DNA from: Serilophus lunatus
Taxonomy: Eukaryota > Chordata > Aves > Passeriformes > Eurylaimidae
DNA: 64,000 nt
Reading direction: 5' to 3'
Assembly: GCA_013399895.1 (NCBI GenBank)
Contig: VXBA01001787.1
Span: 448,812 to 512,811, forward strand
Shown: positions 1 through 14,100 of the stretch, piece by piece
Layout: every line of letters starts with the position of its first letter
Position numbering within the stretch: the stretch's first letter is position 1
Made by a program: the position numbers and the translations under genes
The notes under the pieces: generated by a model
Database searches by the model: none
The model's input: only the letters and a program-made list of their open reading frames with translations
What the model was told of the DNA's origin: nothing

Positions 1-189
1 GACAGGAAGCTTACTTGTGCTTTCACATCAACAAAGCTTCAGCTACTCCTTCAGAAGGGTGGCATCCTGCCCACTGGAGTCTGTCAGAGCAGTTCAATAA
101 AATAGTAAACTCTCTTCACCTTGCCCTTCCAGATCTGCCCCCTCCTGCACTCCCAGGAGAGTCCAGCATGGAGAAGCCTCCAGACCCAC
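1..189 (-). other. ABHD2: ABHD2 intron, partial
   Basis: This is the start of the intron after coding exon 4. It runs off the window, and I see no exon in it. Confidence 0.85.
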
Positions 190-373
190 CTCAATGCACT
201 GTATCCCTGACACACACTGACACAGCACAGAACTCGTTCCTGGTTGGCCTGGCTCTCTCCCAAGTATTTGCAAACTATGTTTCCACCCAGGCTGAAGCCC
301 ACAACAACCAGCTGGGTTTGAGGGTAGGTCTTCTTGATGTAATTCACCATGGCACCAAATTCCCAGGTGCAAC
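190..373 (-). CDS. ABHD2: ABHD2 coding exon 4, nucleophile elbow
   Basis: The exon encodes residues 180-240 plus two bases. It holds the G-x-S-x-G elbow (VVGFSLGGN) with the predicted catalytic Ser207, and ends in VCQGYSALR. The acceptor AG is at 375-374 and the donor GTGGGT begins at 189. The next exon is outside the window. Confidence 0.96.
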
Positions 374-3300
374 CTGAAAAAAAAAGGACAAAGTTAAGAA
401 TCATCATGTAACATACTTAAATTCCCACTTGAAGCATCAGTTGCGTGCTTAGAGTTCAGCTTCTTACCCTTTCTGACTTTTCAATAGCCTTAAGGTTTTA
501 TGAGCTCTGATTCACACATGTGTTCATACATCTGTTTGAATCCTGTGGAGCTTAGTTCTGACAGAGTGCCAAAGTAAGATGGAGTTTACTTGCTTAAAAA
601 TCATGGCAACAGCTAACATTACAATCCAAACTCTTCCTTTCTATAACAGCTTAAAAAGTAGAGTCCAGCAACTCAGGGCTTGACATTTCTAGGCAAGAAC
701 AGCCATACATCATTACTCTCCTGAAGCAGTTTGCTATTCCTGAAGTGGGTTATGTAGAAAGCTGCTTGCTCCTTTGCTTTTCTTAAGACTGCCACAGACC
801 CCTACATCTACGCTCATGTGGGAAGGAGATGGAAGTACAGAGGTGGCTTGGCAGGAAGAGCACTTGGATTCCCACAGAGCCTGATTAAGCAGGTGCTCTT
901 TGGAATCAGGGGAAGGATTTCAGAGACAGCCCTTTATAACCACCAAAGAGGTAAAGATACTGCATATTTCTAAAAGACACAGGGGTATCCCCCCACACCA
1001 AGAGATGAGGGAAGTGCCTCTATACAGATGGGTTCTGCTCTCAGCAAACACCCACTTGCATCCCACAGGCTGCTGGCACCAAGGGGTCCAGTTTCTGGCA
1101 TCCTCCAGTTGTTTGACAGACCTGAGGTCCTCCATATAGGCAACATCTGAGTACCTACAGCTATTTCTCCTGCCTTTGAGTATGGGCAAAGGAAACATGA
1201 AGAAGCAGCTGCAAAATTGATGGCATTAGTACACTGGTACCAATCATCTATGCACATTAACTTCCCCATTGGATTTAAGACTGCAAATCACAGAAGGCAT
1301 CACATTAATAACAGAAATGAAACTCCAGATGTTTCTTCCTGTCTAGAGTCAAAAACTCAGTTCTATCCTATGGAACTTGTCCAGGATGATAAATTCTGAG
1401 AGTTGGGATTCTACCCTGTACCAACCCAGCTGTAGTAATCTTGCTAGACAGACTCTGGCTTTATCCAGCTCTGGAGTAGGCTCTGAGCACCAGGGTGTTT
1501 TGGTAGAACAGCAAGCTCCTGCAATCCAGCAGGGCTTGGGCACTCCCTTGTGAACATTCTTAATGAGCAATTTTGAAGACAACAAACACTGCATTGCTCT
1601 GGTTTCCTCTGAAAGAAGGCAGCAGTCAAAACACTGAAGTGTTTGACCTCCATGATTCCAGGGCAGCTCATAAATCCAAAGCTAGAATAGCAACAGGTCA
1701 AGCTTGATGTGGTGGCTGGGATCCAGCAAATTCCAGATTTAGGCTGGAGGATTCAGTGAATCCCAAATTTAGGCTACTTGCTCCTCAACAAATATATCTG
1801 GAATACAGCAAAGCTGAGAGGACACTGGGTTATTTGGGTTGGAGGCACAGTAAAGCCTACTCGTGGTCTTGCTGGCACTTAACAAGTAAACCTGCCAAGT
1901 GATGTACTCTTACTGAAAGGGAGTGCTAGGCATTCCTTGTCCTTTCCAAGGCTATAAAAGACTCAGAAAGGTATGTATCATTAGAGAATACCTCCCCGAG
2001 GCCTAAAGAAAAGTTCCACAGAAGCAAGGTCTCAACTTTTATCAAAAAAGCAATTACTTTAATGACAAGCTTAGTTTTCAAGACAGGATAGTCAACCAGC
2101 CATTAAAAGCCTCAATAGAAGTGAAGGCACTTCATGTTCCTTAAGTGTTTTCCAAAAAGTAGATTTAATAGTTCTAAAACAAGCAACAAAGTATTACAGC
2201 CTATTTGCCTGCCAGACTTAAAATCTCAAAGCACAGTATTCCTATTTTGACAGTTTAAATGCTCAAGATAACTGTTCTATTAATCCAAACTTTAAGCAGT
2301 ATCTATCTTAGTTGCCTTTAAAAAATAAAACCAAACATAAGCCTGCTAAATCCACAAGTGACTCCTGACCGTGAACCTATAGATATTTACAGCAAAGAGG
2401 GACATGAGGGCACAGGAACAGATTTGGCCCAAAGGCCACATTCTACACAAACCATGTTGCTCACTAACAGAGCAGTTAAGATTAGCTGGAGTCACCCTTA
2501 ACACTGTTCCAAATCCTTTATTCTTTTTGATTTCTAGGTGAAGGACTTTGTTATATTCAAGCTTCTTATAGTCAAGCTGAGAAGCCAAAATCATGATATT
2601 GATGCACTACTACTTCTTTAACTTTACTGCCATACTCTACAACTGTTGCTTTCTTGATTCTTGTTACATCCGGGGCCAATCCTCATGCATCCTTCCTAAG
2701 ATAGGAGTGTACTTTCTGGATAGGCTGATACAAACTCCTCTTGGGTTACATTTTACAAGGCCTCAGATGTAGTGTTTATCCTTCAGATACAGGTTTGTTT
2801 CATATGCCACTAAACTGGCAATTACAGAACCTCTAAAGTCATCTGAGCATGTTTCTGGTATCCACAAGAGGTTTTTTTCCCAGAAGTTTTCTTCCCAAAA
2901 AAGTGCCTCCTTGATTAGAATACATGTATAAAAGCTGGCAGAAGACAAAGTGAATCCTCCCCTCTTCCTCCCACATAAATTCACGTTTAGCTCCCAAGAA
3001 ATGGTACAAAACTATTACCCTCATTTGGGTACAGCCCTTGTGTCGCCCCAAAGGAGGTTAATCAATCCCTAGAAATTCCACAGGCTGGAAAATAAGTCCC
3101 CAGGTGCCATAAGGTACCTACCATATGTGAACATTCGTGGAGAAGTGAGCTCAATATTTGGCAAGGCTCCCAAGTGATTCAGGACAGCACATCTGTACCC
3201 ATTTTTCTGGGCATAGTCAACAAAGGTGCGGATATACTGCTTCTCGCTGTGGTTGGCAATCCCCGGGCAGATCACCATCGTGACATCCTCTGTGCACAGA

Positions 3301-6300
3301 GAGAGGGGGGAGTTAAGTAAATGTCACTTCATGCAAATTGAAAGATTCAGAAGGTTTCCATTCCAGATCCGTGGGAAACCACCTACCACGAGCAAGCAAA
3401 AATTCCTGCTAGCCTGCCAAAAATCCTGTATGGGACAGGAGACCAGCAGCTCCAGTGCTACAGATGTGAAAAAGTAAATCTTGTTATGGGAGATGAACAG
3501 TTTTTAACTTCAGGGAAGGCTGTGTAAACATGCATTGCCTAGAGACCAAGAGTATATCTTTCCCTTTGAAGGATGTTTTTGACCTTACACATGTTCTGCC
3601 TTCTGACAGCCTGTTGTGACTGTAATGTGTGTGGAAGCTGTGGAGCCCAGGGCTTGTTCACGCATCAAGTAGACTGGTTATGCTATTTTCCCCTCATTTC
3701 CCTTCCAGAGCTGGGTGTAATACAGGTCTTCAAAATGAAGCTTTGCTAAGCACAGACATTCTGATCAGCTGACATTAACCATCATCTGCTTTGTGGCTAA
3801 TCTAATGATATTTGATCTCTTGACACTGCTCACTAGTTTAACAAGATACCATTTCATCAGCAAAGAAAGTAATTGTTGTAATTCAAGTAAGCACAGTAAA
3901 TTACATTCAGGATTAGCATGTGCTCTTCAAATTAGCTATCACTCTCATGTGCAAAGCTCCAGCATTACCAGCTCTAGCCATTGAATTTCTGCCTCACTAG
4001 GGTGAGGCAGATTCTGCTCTGATTCTCCTCAGCTAGAAAGATAACAGTAACTGTTCTAGTGCAGCATTGTACCACGAAGATTCTCAACACTGGCAGTTAA
4101 AAGAAAAATCTGCTTTTTCTGAAGGTCAAATGGGAGTCATGGGCTTATTCTCATCCATCCCCCAGAGCACAGAATCAAGGTTAGCAGCTGGATGCAGCCA
4201 GCTGCTCTTTGACTGACCTCCAATGCAGTGCTCAGACTGTGGCTCAAAGAGATCAAAGGTGGCTGTTGCTCCATCTGGCATCGTGAGGTACTTGCGAAGT
4301 CCATATGGATGTGGTGATCTCACTCTCCCCATTTTTCCATAAAGGGCAGTCTGGATATGTCCACTCTTTCCCCAGATCAGGGGTGGAATGTACCTGAAAG
4401 GCAGTAATTTAATTGCTTACCCCTGCTGTGTTAACGAGCCTTTAAGAACAGATAAGCACTCCCATAACAAATCTCTCACCAGCTACCAAATATAGTAACA
4501 AATACAGAATTGTTTTTGCTGTGACTGAACTGGCAGCAGTGATCTTTGCAGCCTTACACAAGAGGAGAGACCAATATGCTCTCAAAGCTGAAAAAAACCA
4601 GCACTGATAGCAGCAGAAGCCCAAACCCTGACATTCCTCTATATTGAGATGTTACAGACACAAATGCTTCTCAATAAACAGACAGGGGGCTTGTGCCTCA
4701 GTGAGACTGGGACTGCATGTTGCCAGCCAACCAAAGTGACCTCCAGAACTATAAAGTGTTGTAAATCTGTTTTAATTGAAACACCGAAGCCTCCTGGGTT
4801 GAGCCACATGAACTTGTGTAAGCACTCAACTGTACAAACCAGTGGCAGAAGTAACAGGATTCAAAGCAAGTTGTAGGAAATGGAAAGCCCCAGGGACTTC
4901 CTGGCTGGGACTATTTTACACAGAACTGCTTTACTAAGTTAAGCAAAGAGCATAGTACAGGTTGATTTTGTCAGAATTAGGTACAGTTGGGACAGTTTTA
5001 TGGGAACCACTCAGAACTGGCCAAACTTGATTAATAAATCCCTTTCAATAAGGGAGGCAAGTCCACCAATTATTCTTATTTAAAGGTATATTAAAGCTAG
5101 GTGACAAAGCAGATTGTCTTTTCCTGGTTTACTGGCCCTCAAAAAGGACATGTGAGAAACACAGCTATGAGCTGGAAAACATTAAAGCCTTAGTTATCAG
5201 GGTTTTTTTTAGTACAAGCAGAGCTGCAAGTGGTGCAACAGGAAACATGCTGTGCCCTACCAGCACCATGTGGGCAGGTCACCTAGTCACTCAGAGGAGA
5301 CTGAGATGAAGGCTCTGAACAGGAGAGCACCAACGATTGTTCAGAACAGCAGCCCCAGGGGAAACGCTTCCAATTAAGAAACTGTGATCTCTGCTACACA
5401 GAGCAGGTATCCAGAAGCAGCTTTACTGCTCCTGACACCACCTTGGATCCTGAGATTAGCAACTCCCTCCCTGTTGTGTTTAGGGCTTCCTGTAATTACT
5501 CCCTTTGACTTCTTGAAGACTGGGCAGCTCAGGACTCAAATTTACTACTTAAGCCCATAATCCACTAGAATGTGACAGAAACCTTACCTTCGTGCTCTGA
5601 CCCTACTTACTCACATAGCTGGACTTCCTTCCCCATGCCAGCTCTCATGTGTCATATCCACAACTCCCTCTTCCCCCATGCACACCTTAAAAAGACTTCC
5701 TACAAAATAAGAACTATCTAGGCTGGTTTAGCAAGACAAGAGCAGCAGCATGATCTTTTTCCCTCTTCTCTCTCCTCATCTATGAGGGAGATTTCTTACA
5801 GTCAAAGCAACACAGCAGCTCGCTGCAGTTTCCCTTAAATTTTTGCAAGTGCACTTCCCAAAGAGGCTCAGAACAGATTCCTGTAGAAGCAGATACCACT
5901 TCAATAAAGGCTGCAAATGCTGCCAAGCTGATGCTTACAACCCTGTAAATTAGCCCTCAGTGCATCTTTGATCATCCAACTATAAAGACTTTTCAAGGGA
6001 GCTATGCAAGGCCAGTAGCACTATCCATCTTCTGGCAGCCCAGAATCTCTGCCCTGGGTCTTGCCAGGCCCTAAGTGCAGCTCTGCAGATTCCCAGGGAT
6101 GGAGATTGTACAAGTCCATCCTCTGCAATAGCTGGTAGAGGTGGAATTCACAATTCAGAGCAGATACCCATCAGGATAAGGCAGTCAGACTAAACCAGGC
6201 TGCAGAAGAACTACAGATGGTTCTGCTCAGGGCACATACAGCTCAGTGCAGAGTTTTGAACACAACTATCATGCCAGATAGAAAAGACACTGCTCTTAAG

Positions 6301-9300
6301 CAATGAAAAGCAGTGGCTTCAATCATTCACTTTACCACCAGTTCATGTCAGAAGCCCCCTGTTCCACACTAGACAACGCTTGACTGGGTTTTTGTCTTTT
6401 TCCACAGACACCCTTTACAGATGGGTTTGCTGGCAGCTTTTGAGGGAAGCTGACAAACACAAGCTATAATAAACACTTTGTAGCTCTTTCAGAAGAGATT
6501 CAGACATCAACATTGTTTCATGGTTCGTAATCTTGAGTTAAGGGTGTGCATTGCAAAGTTCTGGTGATTCTGCTTCCATGCAGTGCTTTTCAAATCAAAG
6601 ATTAGCCCAAAATCTTACCCAATAGGGCTAATGGGAAGGCAATTTCTCCTGTTACAGCAGCTAAGTCATACAGCTGTCACTGACTACTGCTACCATCTTG
6701 ATGGGAAAAAACCACCAAACATCATGGATCTCTGCTACCACTGAAACTTTCCTTATGTTTAATCTACAGTTCAGTTTCCAGCTATAGGTTATAGACATCC
6801 ACTGGAAGAGGTGCAGCAGCACATACCAAAGGATGTCTGAGGAAATCAGAAGTTTTTGAAGTCTCATCACTACTGCCAGAGCTTAAATAAAGACAAATGG
6901 CTTCAAGCACACTGCTTACCAAGAGTGCCCTGCTTACTACTGTCTGCCTCTTCAGGCCACAGATAGTTTCTCTGGGGAAAGAAACCCCCAAACCTGACTT
7001 TAAATTGCCCAATTGGAGGTTACCAAAAGCACTGATGTGCAATAGGTCAAGCCTTGATGCTCCTTTTATAGGCAAACAGCACATGCAGTTTCATTCATAT
7101 ATTCTTTAAGGCAAGAATCCCTGTGACTGTGTCCATAATGGACAAATGATACCCACAGTTTCCACATTTCCCTCAAAACTAAACCTGTGTGAAGCCTTGT
7201 GGACAAGGGAGCATTCACTGTTGCTCCCCTTCAGAGTGAACAAGTGTTTGAGCAGCCTATGGACCAAGTGAAATGCTCAGCTTATCTCCTATGATGCTAA
7301 CTCGGGTCAGCTGCTTAAGCATCACACTGCCTGCAAAGATGGCTTGTGTTAGTCACTCTGCATGGAACTGCACTCTTTCAGATAAATATTCAAAGGTCAA
7401 ACTTCAGCATGAGTAATGTGCATAGTACTCTGATGCAGAGAATTGCTACTCCTACTTAGTCATACTTAAGCACATTGAGTATATTTTTACAGATTGCATT
7501 TTATTTTAAAGCCGTCAAAGCTCTGAAATACACGCAAGTGTTTGAGCTTATCTCACTGATCTTTTAGTTTAGGCTCATCAGCCTTTAAGCATCAGACTTG
7601 TGAGGCAAAACACATCTCAAGCATCCAGGCTCTGGGAGATTGAGCCCCATAAGATTTAACACAGAGGAGGAAAGAAGTTGCCTAGATTGTATAGACCTTG
7701 TCTCTCCAGCGAAAAACAGACATTAAAACTTACCTTACCAGATTGACACAAAAACAACCAGCTATTAGAAATATTATTTTTATTTACCAAAGATCAGTTG
7801 CCAATCTAACCTCCTGCAAAACCAAATAAAGCCTTGACAGTAACAATGACTCCTCTCTATCACTGAATTCAGTTAAAACCTGTCCTCAGCTGAGGATGAG
7901 GTATCCTTATAATCTACACCACAATCAGACATATGATGTCTGACACTATTTCTGTTAACCCTGCATTTTGACAATGGACAAATCTATTTTTGAAATCTTC
8001 CTGTGACTTCTTTCACTGAGAAAGTCTAAAAACTCCTAAGAACAAGCACTGAACAGTACAAGACTGTACAGCACTGAACAAGGGGACAGACTTTGAGCTT
8101 ACTTCTACTCTTTTACAAAGAGAAGAGCAGAGAAAGAACTTCAGCCATGAAGATGCACCATATCACAATGGTGAGGGAAAAAACTTGCCAGGAATTGTGC
8201 AAAATTTTCACCCTCTGAAAGGACAGATCAGAAGAGATAGAACTTATTTAGGCCTATTATATGAAAAACAGTTCCAAAGACATTTCCATACTCAACCCAG
8301 CTGAAAAAAACTCCAGTGCTGATAGCAAGAGCTAGCACAGATTGTTTTGTAGTGAAGCCAACATTCCTCACGGCAAGCAGCTGAAAAAAAGATGCTCCTC
8401 CAAAACAACCATCCTGCAGACAAGAAGAGCAGGTACTCAGGGCATTCTTTTTGTGGCTTACCTTCAGAAAACAAGCTCAGCAGGATACAACACACGGAAA
8501 CAACAGGCAGACTGAGCAACTAAGTAGTATTCAGTCTAAGGAGCATTTCAGAATTGCTCTTCAGATTTTATGCTAGAGCTATCACTACTGCTAAATTTGA
8601 ACACATCTTTCAAACAAGGGCCCTTCACTCAAAAGCAGGTGGCTTCCCACCAGCATTGATAATAAGAAACAAGGGAAGTGTTCAAAGACTTCAACTCCTC
8701 TACGTCTACTATAAACCAAAGTGGTTTTGAAAAGCAATGTATTCCAGAGATTATTCCAGCACAACAAGCTTCAAACTGAGATGATTCACTACATATTCCT
8801 CAGTGCCCTGTTCCAGTGAGGCTGCTCAGATGTACAGCAGCCTAGAGACAGTGTCTACAAGCACTGTTCTGCAGGGGCTTATGGTGACAGGAGCTGAGCA
8901 GCCACAACTGGGTGGTGAACAGCAGTCAACAAGACCTTTTGCCAAGACCTCCACACAAGGACAATGTATCACAATAACACAGACAACCACATACTGGTGA
9001 GGAAAATCCAAAGGAAAAGCTGTGTTGTACTAGAAGTGGAGATTTTTGGTTTTGTGAAACAAAAATGGCTTCCCAGTTTGCTCCAGGCCCAAAGGCTTTT
9101 AACTGACTCACTTTCCTGTTTTGATTTGGTTGCAACAAACAGGCACTCTGAGTAAAGACAAATACTTGAAGCAGTTGTCTTCCAGTAACCAGCCCTGCAA
9201 CTTCCAGTAACAGGATTCTGCAACAGAAGGCAGAGATGAGAACAGGCCTGGGGATGCAAGTTACTTATTATGGAAGCTGGCTTACATGGCACAACAAGTA

Positions 9301-12300
9301 CAGAGTTCATCAGTCTTAACTGGCTAAGTGAAGTCAGAGTTACATAAATCTGCTCACAAATGCTAATGTTTTAGCTCCAAATCTGCATTTCAGCTATGCA
9401 GCACAGCCCCACATCTTGATAGGTGACTGCATACAGTGCCTGAGAGCAAGAGAATTCCTAGGAGAAATATTTGTGAAAAACCTAACATTTTAATATTTAA
9501 AACAACTCCAAAATGTGATTGTAGATTTAGTGGCTCTCAGGCAGTAGATTATAATTTTAGAGCGTGTACATCACCCAGTATGCAGGAATTTAGGAAAGCA
9601 GCAGCTGCATAAGCAGCTCACACAAAGCACACAAAAACTGTGCTATTTTTATTAGCAAGCATCAGCATTCAGGTCCTCAAAGATCTGAAGTGGAAGTTCA
9701 GCAACAGACGTATTTCTCGAGCATTACTTCATTTCATCTGAGGAGATTAACACTTTAAACATTAACTCTTACATAGCCTTTGATGTGCTGTAGTACCTTG
9801 GCTACTGATGGTGGGAAAACAGAGCCTTCAAATTGTCCATGTCAGGACACCCTGAGAACTGCTGCCTGCATTACAACAGGTAACAGATTTTTTCCCCTTG
9901 ACAGAGCAGTTTGGAGGTATTTAAACAATGCTTTACAAAAAAAAAAAAAAAAAAAAATCAAACTTTGTTTGAACCTTGTCCTTTATTTGATGCTAGGGAA
10001 AGCAATTCCAATCAAGAAAACTCATCAAGCTCATCAAGAATTCTGCAGGGTTCAACCCCATCCCTCAAATATGTAGAAAGCAGCTCTTTCTGCATCAGCT
10101 CAGCCAGCCGGCTCAACGTGATGAAAACACAGCAAGTAAGTAACAAAAAAATTTTAAGCAGCTTAAGCAGCCTCCCTGTCCCCTAAGCCCTGAAAAAGAA
10201 ACTAACAAGTGCAGTAAAAGTGTTTGCTGCCCATAGAAACTGTATGAAGTCAGAAATGTTTAAAAGTACAGACTGGCTGCTTTGGCTAAACCACCTCCAC
10301 CATTTAGGCAGCTCTGAGCCCATCGCACCCCTCCTCAAACTTCAGCTACTATAGAGAAGTATTTTAGTCAAAACAAAGCATGAAGATTACAGCACTTACA
10401 GTCTTCCTTGCTGATAAGAGCTGGAGGACACAAGGCTGCTGCCAAGGCCAGGGCACTCAACAAGGACTTAAACCTCCAAGGTCAATGCTCCAGCTCACCA
10501 AGAGGCAGCTGCCATTCTTCTATACCTCTGAGCATGTTCACCTGCCAAAGCTTCAAGGGTAACACTGTTGTTGTAGTTTATTATTCTCCTGGAAGTGTTC
10601 CTCCCAGGGTAAAACGCTAAGCAGTTGACAGGAATCAAACACTGCTTGCTATTAGCGGGGAAGAAAAGAACACTGAAAAGCTTGAAGGCAGTTTTTCTTG
10701 CATCCAGGAGAAAAGCAGTGACAGAGCAAAGGACTCTTCTGGCACCGGGCAGCCTGCTTATCCAGTGTAGTTTAGTGTGCAAACAAAGGATAAGAAGGAT
10801 CCAGGCAGGATCTTTGACAGTGTTTGCTAACAGGCTTGACAGTCATTTGCCTCAATCTTTGAGGAGCTTGCCTTTATTGGTGATAAAGAGTGCACAGACA
10901 GCAAGAATAATTATTTTTCACTTACAGATAACATGTGCCACATCTCTACAGAAATAAAGATACATACAACTTGATGGTAGAATAAACTGTAAACAGCCAA
11001 AAAAAGTCTAGCCCAGAACAGCAAGCAATGGCCAAATTGATCCTCATGAATTAGAGCCAGCATTGGATTTCTACAGGAATAAGAGCAGATGAAGGACTTT
11101 CTGTACCCATTTGAAAGACAGGAAAAGGATACAGCTGCAGCCAGGGGTTAGACCCAAGTGCTCAAGGGCACCAACAGCTGTGCTGATTTGCAAGAGCTTC
11201 CCAGCAAGAAGCAATAATTTGAATAGAAAAGGGTTTGATTATACTATTCCACTTGGTAAACCAAAGTACAGAGCTGGACTGGGTAGAGGAAAGGAAATAG
11301 AGGTAAGAAAACACAAGCTCTAAGATGACAGATTCTCTTGCTTACCAGTGTTTGCTAGATATGTAGAAAGCTTCTAGCAATCTGGAGAACTGTAAAAAGC
11401 AGTACTAACATCTGCAAGTACAAGTTACCTGGCACACAGCCATCTCAGGCAGTTTTACAATTCAAAGTTCCTAAATTATTCATCCACCACTACTTGGCTT
11501 GCTGAATGACACCACAGCTACAATGTACTAAATTAAGTCCATAGGTGAGGACGGTGCCATAAAGGGAAAACCAAGTCCAAAAGTGTTTTTTCTAAGTGTA
11601 TTTGAACACCTGCACAGATAGAATAGCTTTGCTTATTTCTGCTTTCTCCCTGCCACCTTGTTTTTCCCAGGAGAACCCTCACCCCCTTCTTCTCCTATGT
11701 GTAAGGAAGCTGAACAAACCAGGTCTGAAAGCCAGTTTACAGCTGTGAACATTCTTCTGTAGAGAAGAATTGGTCATATAAGAGATCTGACAACAGACCC
11801 AGTACTGATATAACAGAAGGGATTGCTGGGCTACTTATTCTGCTTTCATGGTAGAATTTGAAAAGAGCTGCTTAATCAGCTTTCCTAACACTCTGAATAA
11901 TTAGCAAGTAATCAAAGCCTTGCAAGATTTTTCAGTGGAGTATAGCACAAGCTGTTTTCACATAGCTTTTCACTAATTAGTTCTACAAACTGTTTCATGC
12001 ATAATTGCAGGCATTTAAATATAGTTGCTCCCTTTTAGTCTCCAGGTGACTATTGCACCCAAAGACAGGATTTCTTTGATTTTTTTTAAATTTCTGTATT
12101 GAAAAAAGTCCATGATAACATCAATAGTAAAAAAACAATCACATACACATCATCTCAAAGTTGTCTTTCCTATAAATCCTTTCAATCCCCAACAGCAATT
12201 GTATTTTTATTTTCCTTAACAGAGGTAAGTAAAAAAGTAAGAGAACTGAAAGTTACCCATTGACACATTTGTTCAGCCAAGTTTGCTTCCTAGGGTCACA

Positions 12301-14093
12301 GAAGCCTTTCAGACAATATTCTACCCAAGAACCATGCACTGGAGATCACCACTACAGCTTTCAGAAGTTGACAAGCTTGAGGCCAGCTAATCTAGAGGAA
12401 ACAACTCACAACTACACACTCTTAACACCAAAGGTTCTGCAAGTAGCTTTTCACTCCTGCAATTAATGCACAACAAATACCTAAAAATTGCAGCACATGT
12501 TCTGCGTCTTCACTCTTTTGGGAATGGTTTGTTCTCCAACTGAAAGTCAAAAATGGCTCCAATACAGTAGTGCTAAGAGCCTGTGCTATGAGAAAAGCTG
12601 AAATAGGAGTAAAATGTACTATGAATTTCCAAAAATTAGCCTGATACTAATATACCCTCAAGGCCAGCAATCAGCACACCTTCATTCTTGCTCCTTCAAT
12701 GACCAGGGACATGTCAATCTGGATTGCAACACTCAGATGGCAAGTGTCTAAGGTACCAAGGAACTTGAACATCCTCAATGTATTCTTCAGATAAGTAATT
12801 GCTCTGTAGTTAAGGCGCTGGACATAATGAAGAACCCAAACACATCTATGTTACTACAAAACCAGGAGTGCATCACAGAACCCTCTTGGTGTTCCAATTT
12901 AAAAACAGAAAATGCTTTGTTTCCTCTAAAAATTTACAGACCCCATGGCCTAATCTTACACTTTATGTAATCAAGGCATCTAACACTGCACTGCTAAAAG
13001 CCTCTCATCTTCCTTAGAATGACTATCCTGAAGTCAGTTTGACTTTTGAGATCCAAACGGAAAGTTCATGCAGCTGCACTCAGCACTTACTAGATAATTG
13101 ATGTATTTAGGGCTTCTAAATAGGACTTGCAAGTTTTCAAAGTGATTGCAGAAGAGAAATACTGTAATCAAAGTCCTTGTTCCTCCAAAGGCTCATGAAA
13201 TTGTACTAAATGCTTCCTGTTATTGGTGAAGGTAAGAGCTGCTGGGCCAGTTCTGGAGGTCCTAGAACAGAAGGTCAAGGATCAGCCTCCTCAAATACAC
13301 AGCTGACACGAGGTCAATTTGAAGTGAATTCAACAGGCTTAGAACTGGCCAGTATGTCATTCCTTTATTAAACCAGTTATGATGTACTCTACCCAGTAAT
13401 ATGTTTCATTAGTTTTCAATCAACTTGCAGCACTTCAAATAGGAGTAGGCACTTTAAAACTAATAGCCACTCCTGCCTTCACAGCAAGTGCACTGACACA
13501 GCATTGAAAACATTTCCTTCCTGTGAGCCCCATCAGACCCCTTCCTTACAAGAACTCGCACAAGTACTGACCTGCATCCATCCCTCCCCCACTTCCAAAG
13601 ACAGTGGGTACACAGTGTTGGTATAGCACAGTATCAGCAGACAGCTTCTAGAGAGACCAACAGCAATGACTTTTCCTATGCATCCACAGAGAGCCCTACA
13701 CAACAAGGCTTGGACCTAAAGCCAGGTACCTGGGACATTAACAACAACAAAATGCTTGACTCCAAACAGGTTTATTTTATCAACACTATACCCTGACATT
13801 CATGGGCACCCAGATTTAAGGGTATGGAACGATACTTACAGATAAGTGCAGCTCTTCTTCCTGTAATACAGGTCAACATGGAAAAAACATACTACTTACT
13901 CTTTGGTCAGAAGTGGGCAGGATTTGAGTAGAAAACGAGCCAAAGCAGAGTCCTGGTAGACGAGTTCAGGAGGGGCAGTTGGGCTTTTTAAATTCAAGCA
14001 GCGAACAATAACATAGAGCACAGCAGCAACTGCAGCCAGCTTCACCCCATCAAACACTGCTGGCAGCTCAGAGGTTTCCAATATTGCAGTCAT
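190..14093 (-). CDS. ABHD2: ABHD2 monoacylglycerol lipase / alpha-beta hydrolase 2, 5' part of coding region (partial, spliced)
   Basis: Four spliced exons, join(14093..13900, 4393..4218, 3289..3122, 373..190) on the minus strand, encode the first 240 residues of a protein of about 425 in the family; the rest lies left of position 1. All introns are GT-AG and phases match across every junction. The N-terminus has one hydrophobic segment (about residues 17-33) that anchors the protein as a type II membrane protein. The fold begins around residue 65. The nucleophile elbow G-F-S-L-G puts the catalytic serine at residue 207 (codon 293-291), the same number as I recall for human ABHD2. The catalytic Asp and His are off-window. 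Known family role: serine hydrolase that cleaves 2-arachidonoylglycerol and acts as a progesterone-responsive lipase in sperm. Identity rests on near-identical residue strings across all four exons, so confidence is high. Confidence 0.97.
374..3121 (-). other. ABHD2: ABHD2 intron between coding exons 3 and 4
   Basis: About 2.7 kb of AT-leaning sequence. I see no exon, RNA gene or recognisable repeat. Short open frames on both strands have no splice or family support. Confidence 0.85.
3122..3289 (-). CDS. ABHD2: ABHD2 coding exon 3
   Basis: The exon encodes residues 124-179, including MVICPGIANHSEKQYIRTF and NHLGALPNIELTSPR. It contributes the central beta strand and oxyanion-side loop of the alpha/beta hydrolase. 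The acceptor AG is at 3291-3290 and the donor GTAGGT begins at 3121. Confidence 0.96.
3290..4217 (-). other. ABHD2: ABHD2 intron between coding exons 2 and 3
   Basis: A 928 bp intron with GT-AG ends. Nothing recognisable is inside it. Confidence 0.85.
4218..4393 (-). CDS. ABHD2: ABHD2 coding exon 2
   Basis: The exon completes the split Glu codon and continues YIPPLIWGKSGHIQTALYGK, then the MGRVRSPHPYG stretch and the start of the hydrolase fold, to about residue 123. The acceptor AG is at 4395-4394 and the donor GTCAGT begins at 4217. Confidence 0.96.
4394..13899 (-). other. ABHD2: ABHD2 intron between coding exons 1 and 2
   Basis: A 9.5 kb intron with no coding exon I can support. The only simple repeat of note is an A run at 9937-9957. 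I found no interspersed repeat with recognisable ends. Confidence 0.8.
9937..9957. repeat. A(21) mononucleotide run
   Basis: An uninterrupted run of 21 A on the plus strand inside an ABHD2 intron. I see no retrotransposed body next to it, so it may be a plain homopolymer rather than a retroposon tail. Confidence 0.95.
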
Positions 14094-14100
14094 TCTGAGC
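13900..14100 (-). CDS. ABHD2: ABHD2 first coding exon
   Basis: The exon starts after an AG acceptor at 14102-14101. It carries seven untranslated bases, then ATG at 14093-14091 with A at -3. It encodes residues 1-64 plus two bases, beginning MTAILETSELPAVFDG, including the membrane anchor. The donor is GTAAGT at 13899. Confidence 0.96.

Noticed and set aside
84..407. Reading the minus-strand frame at the left edge as one complete small gene.
   Set aside because: Splice sites at 373 and 190 bound a 184 bp ABHD2 exon. The ends of the frame are intron.
12790..12850. A tRNA-like stretch, GTAGTTAAGGCGCTGGAC, resembling the D-arm region of a serine tRNA.
   Set aside because: No acceptor stem pairing, no T-arm GGTTCGA sequence and no usable anticodon arm follow. 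It is a short chance match.
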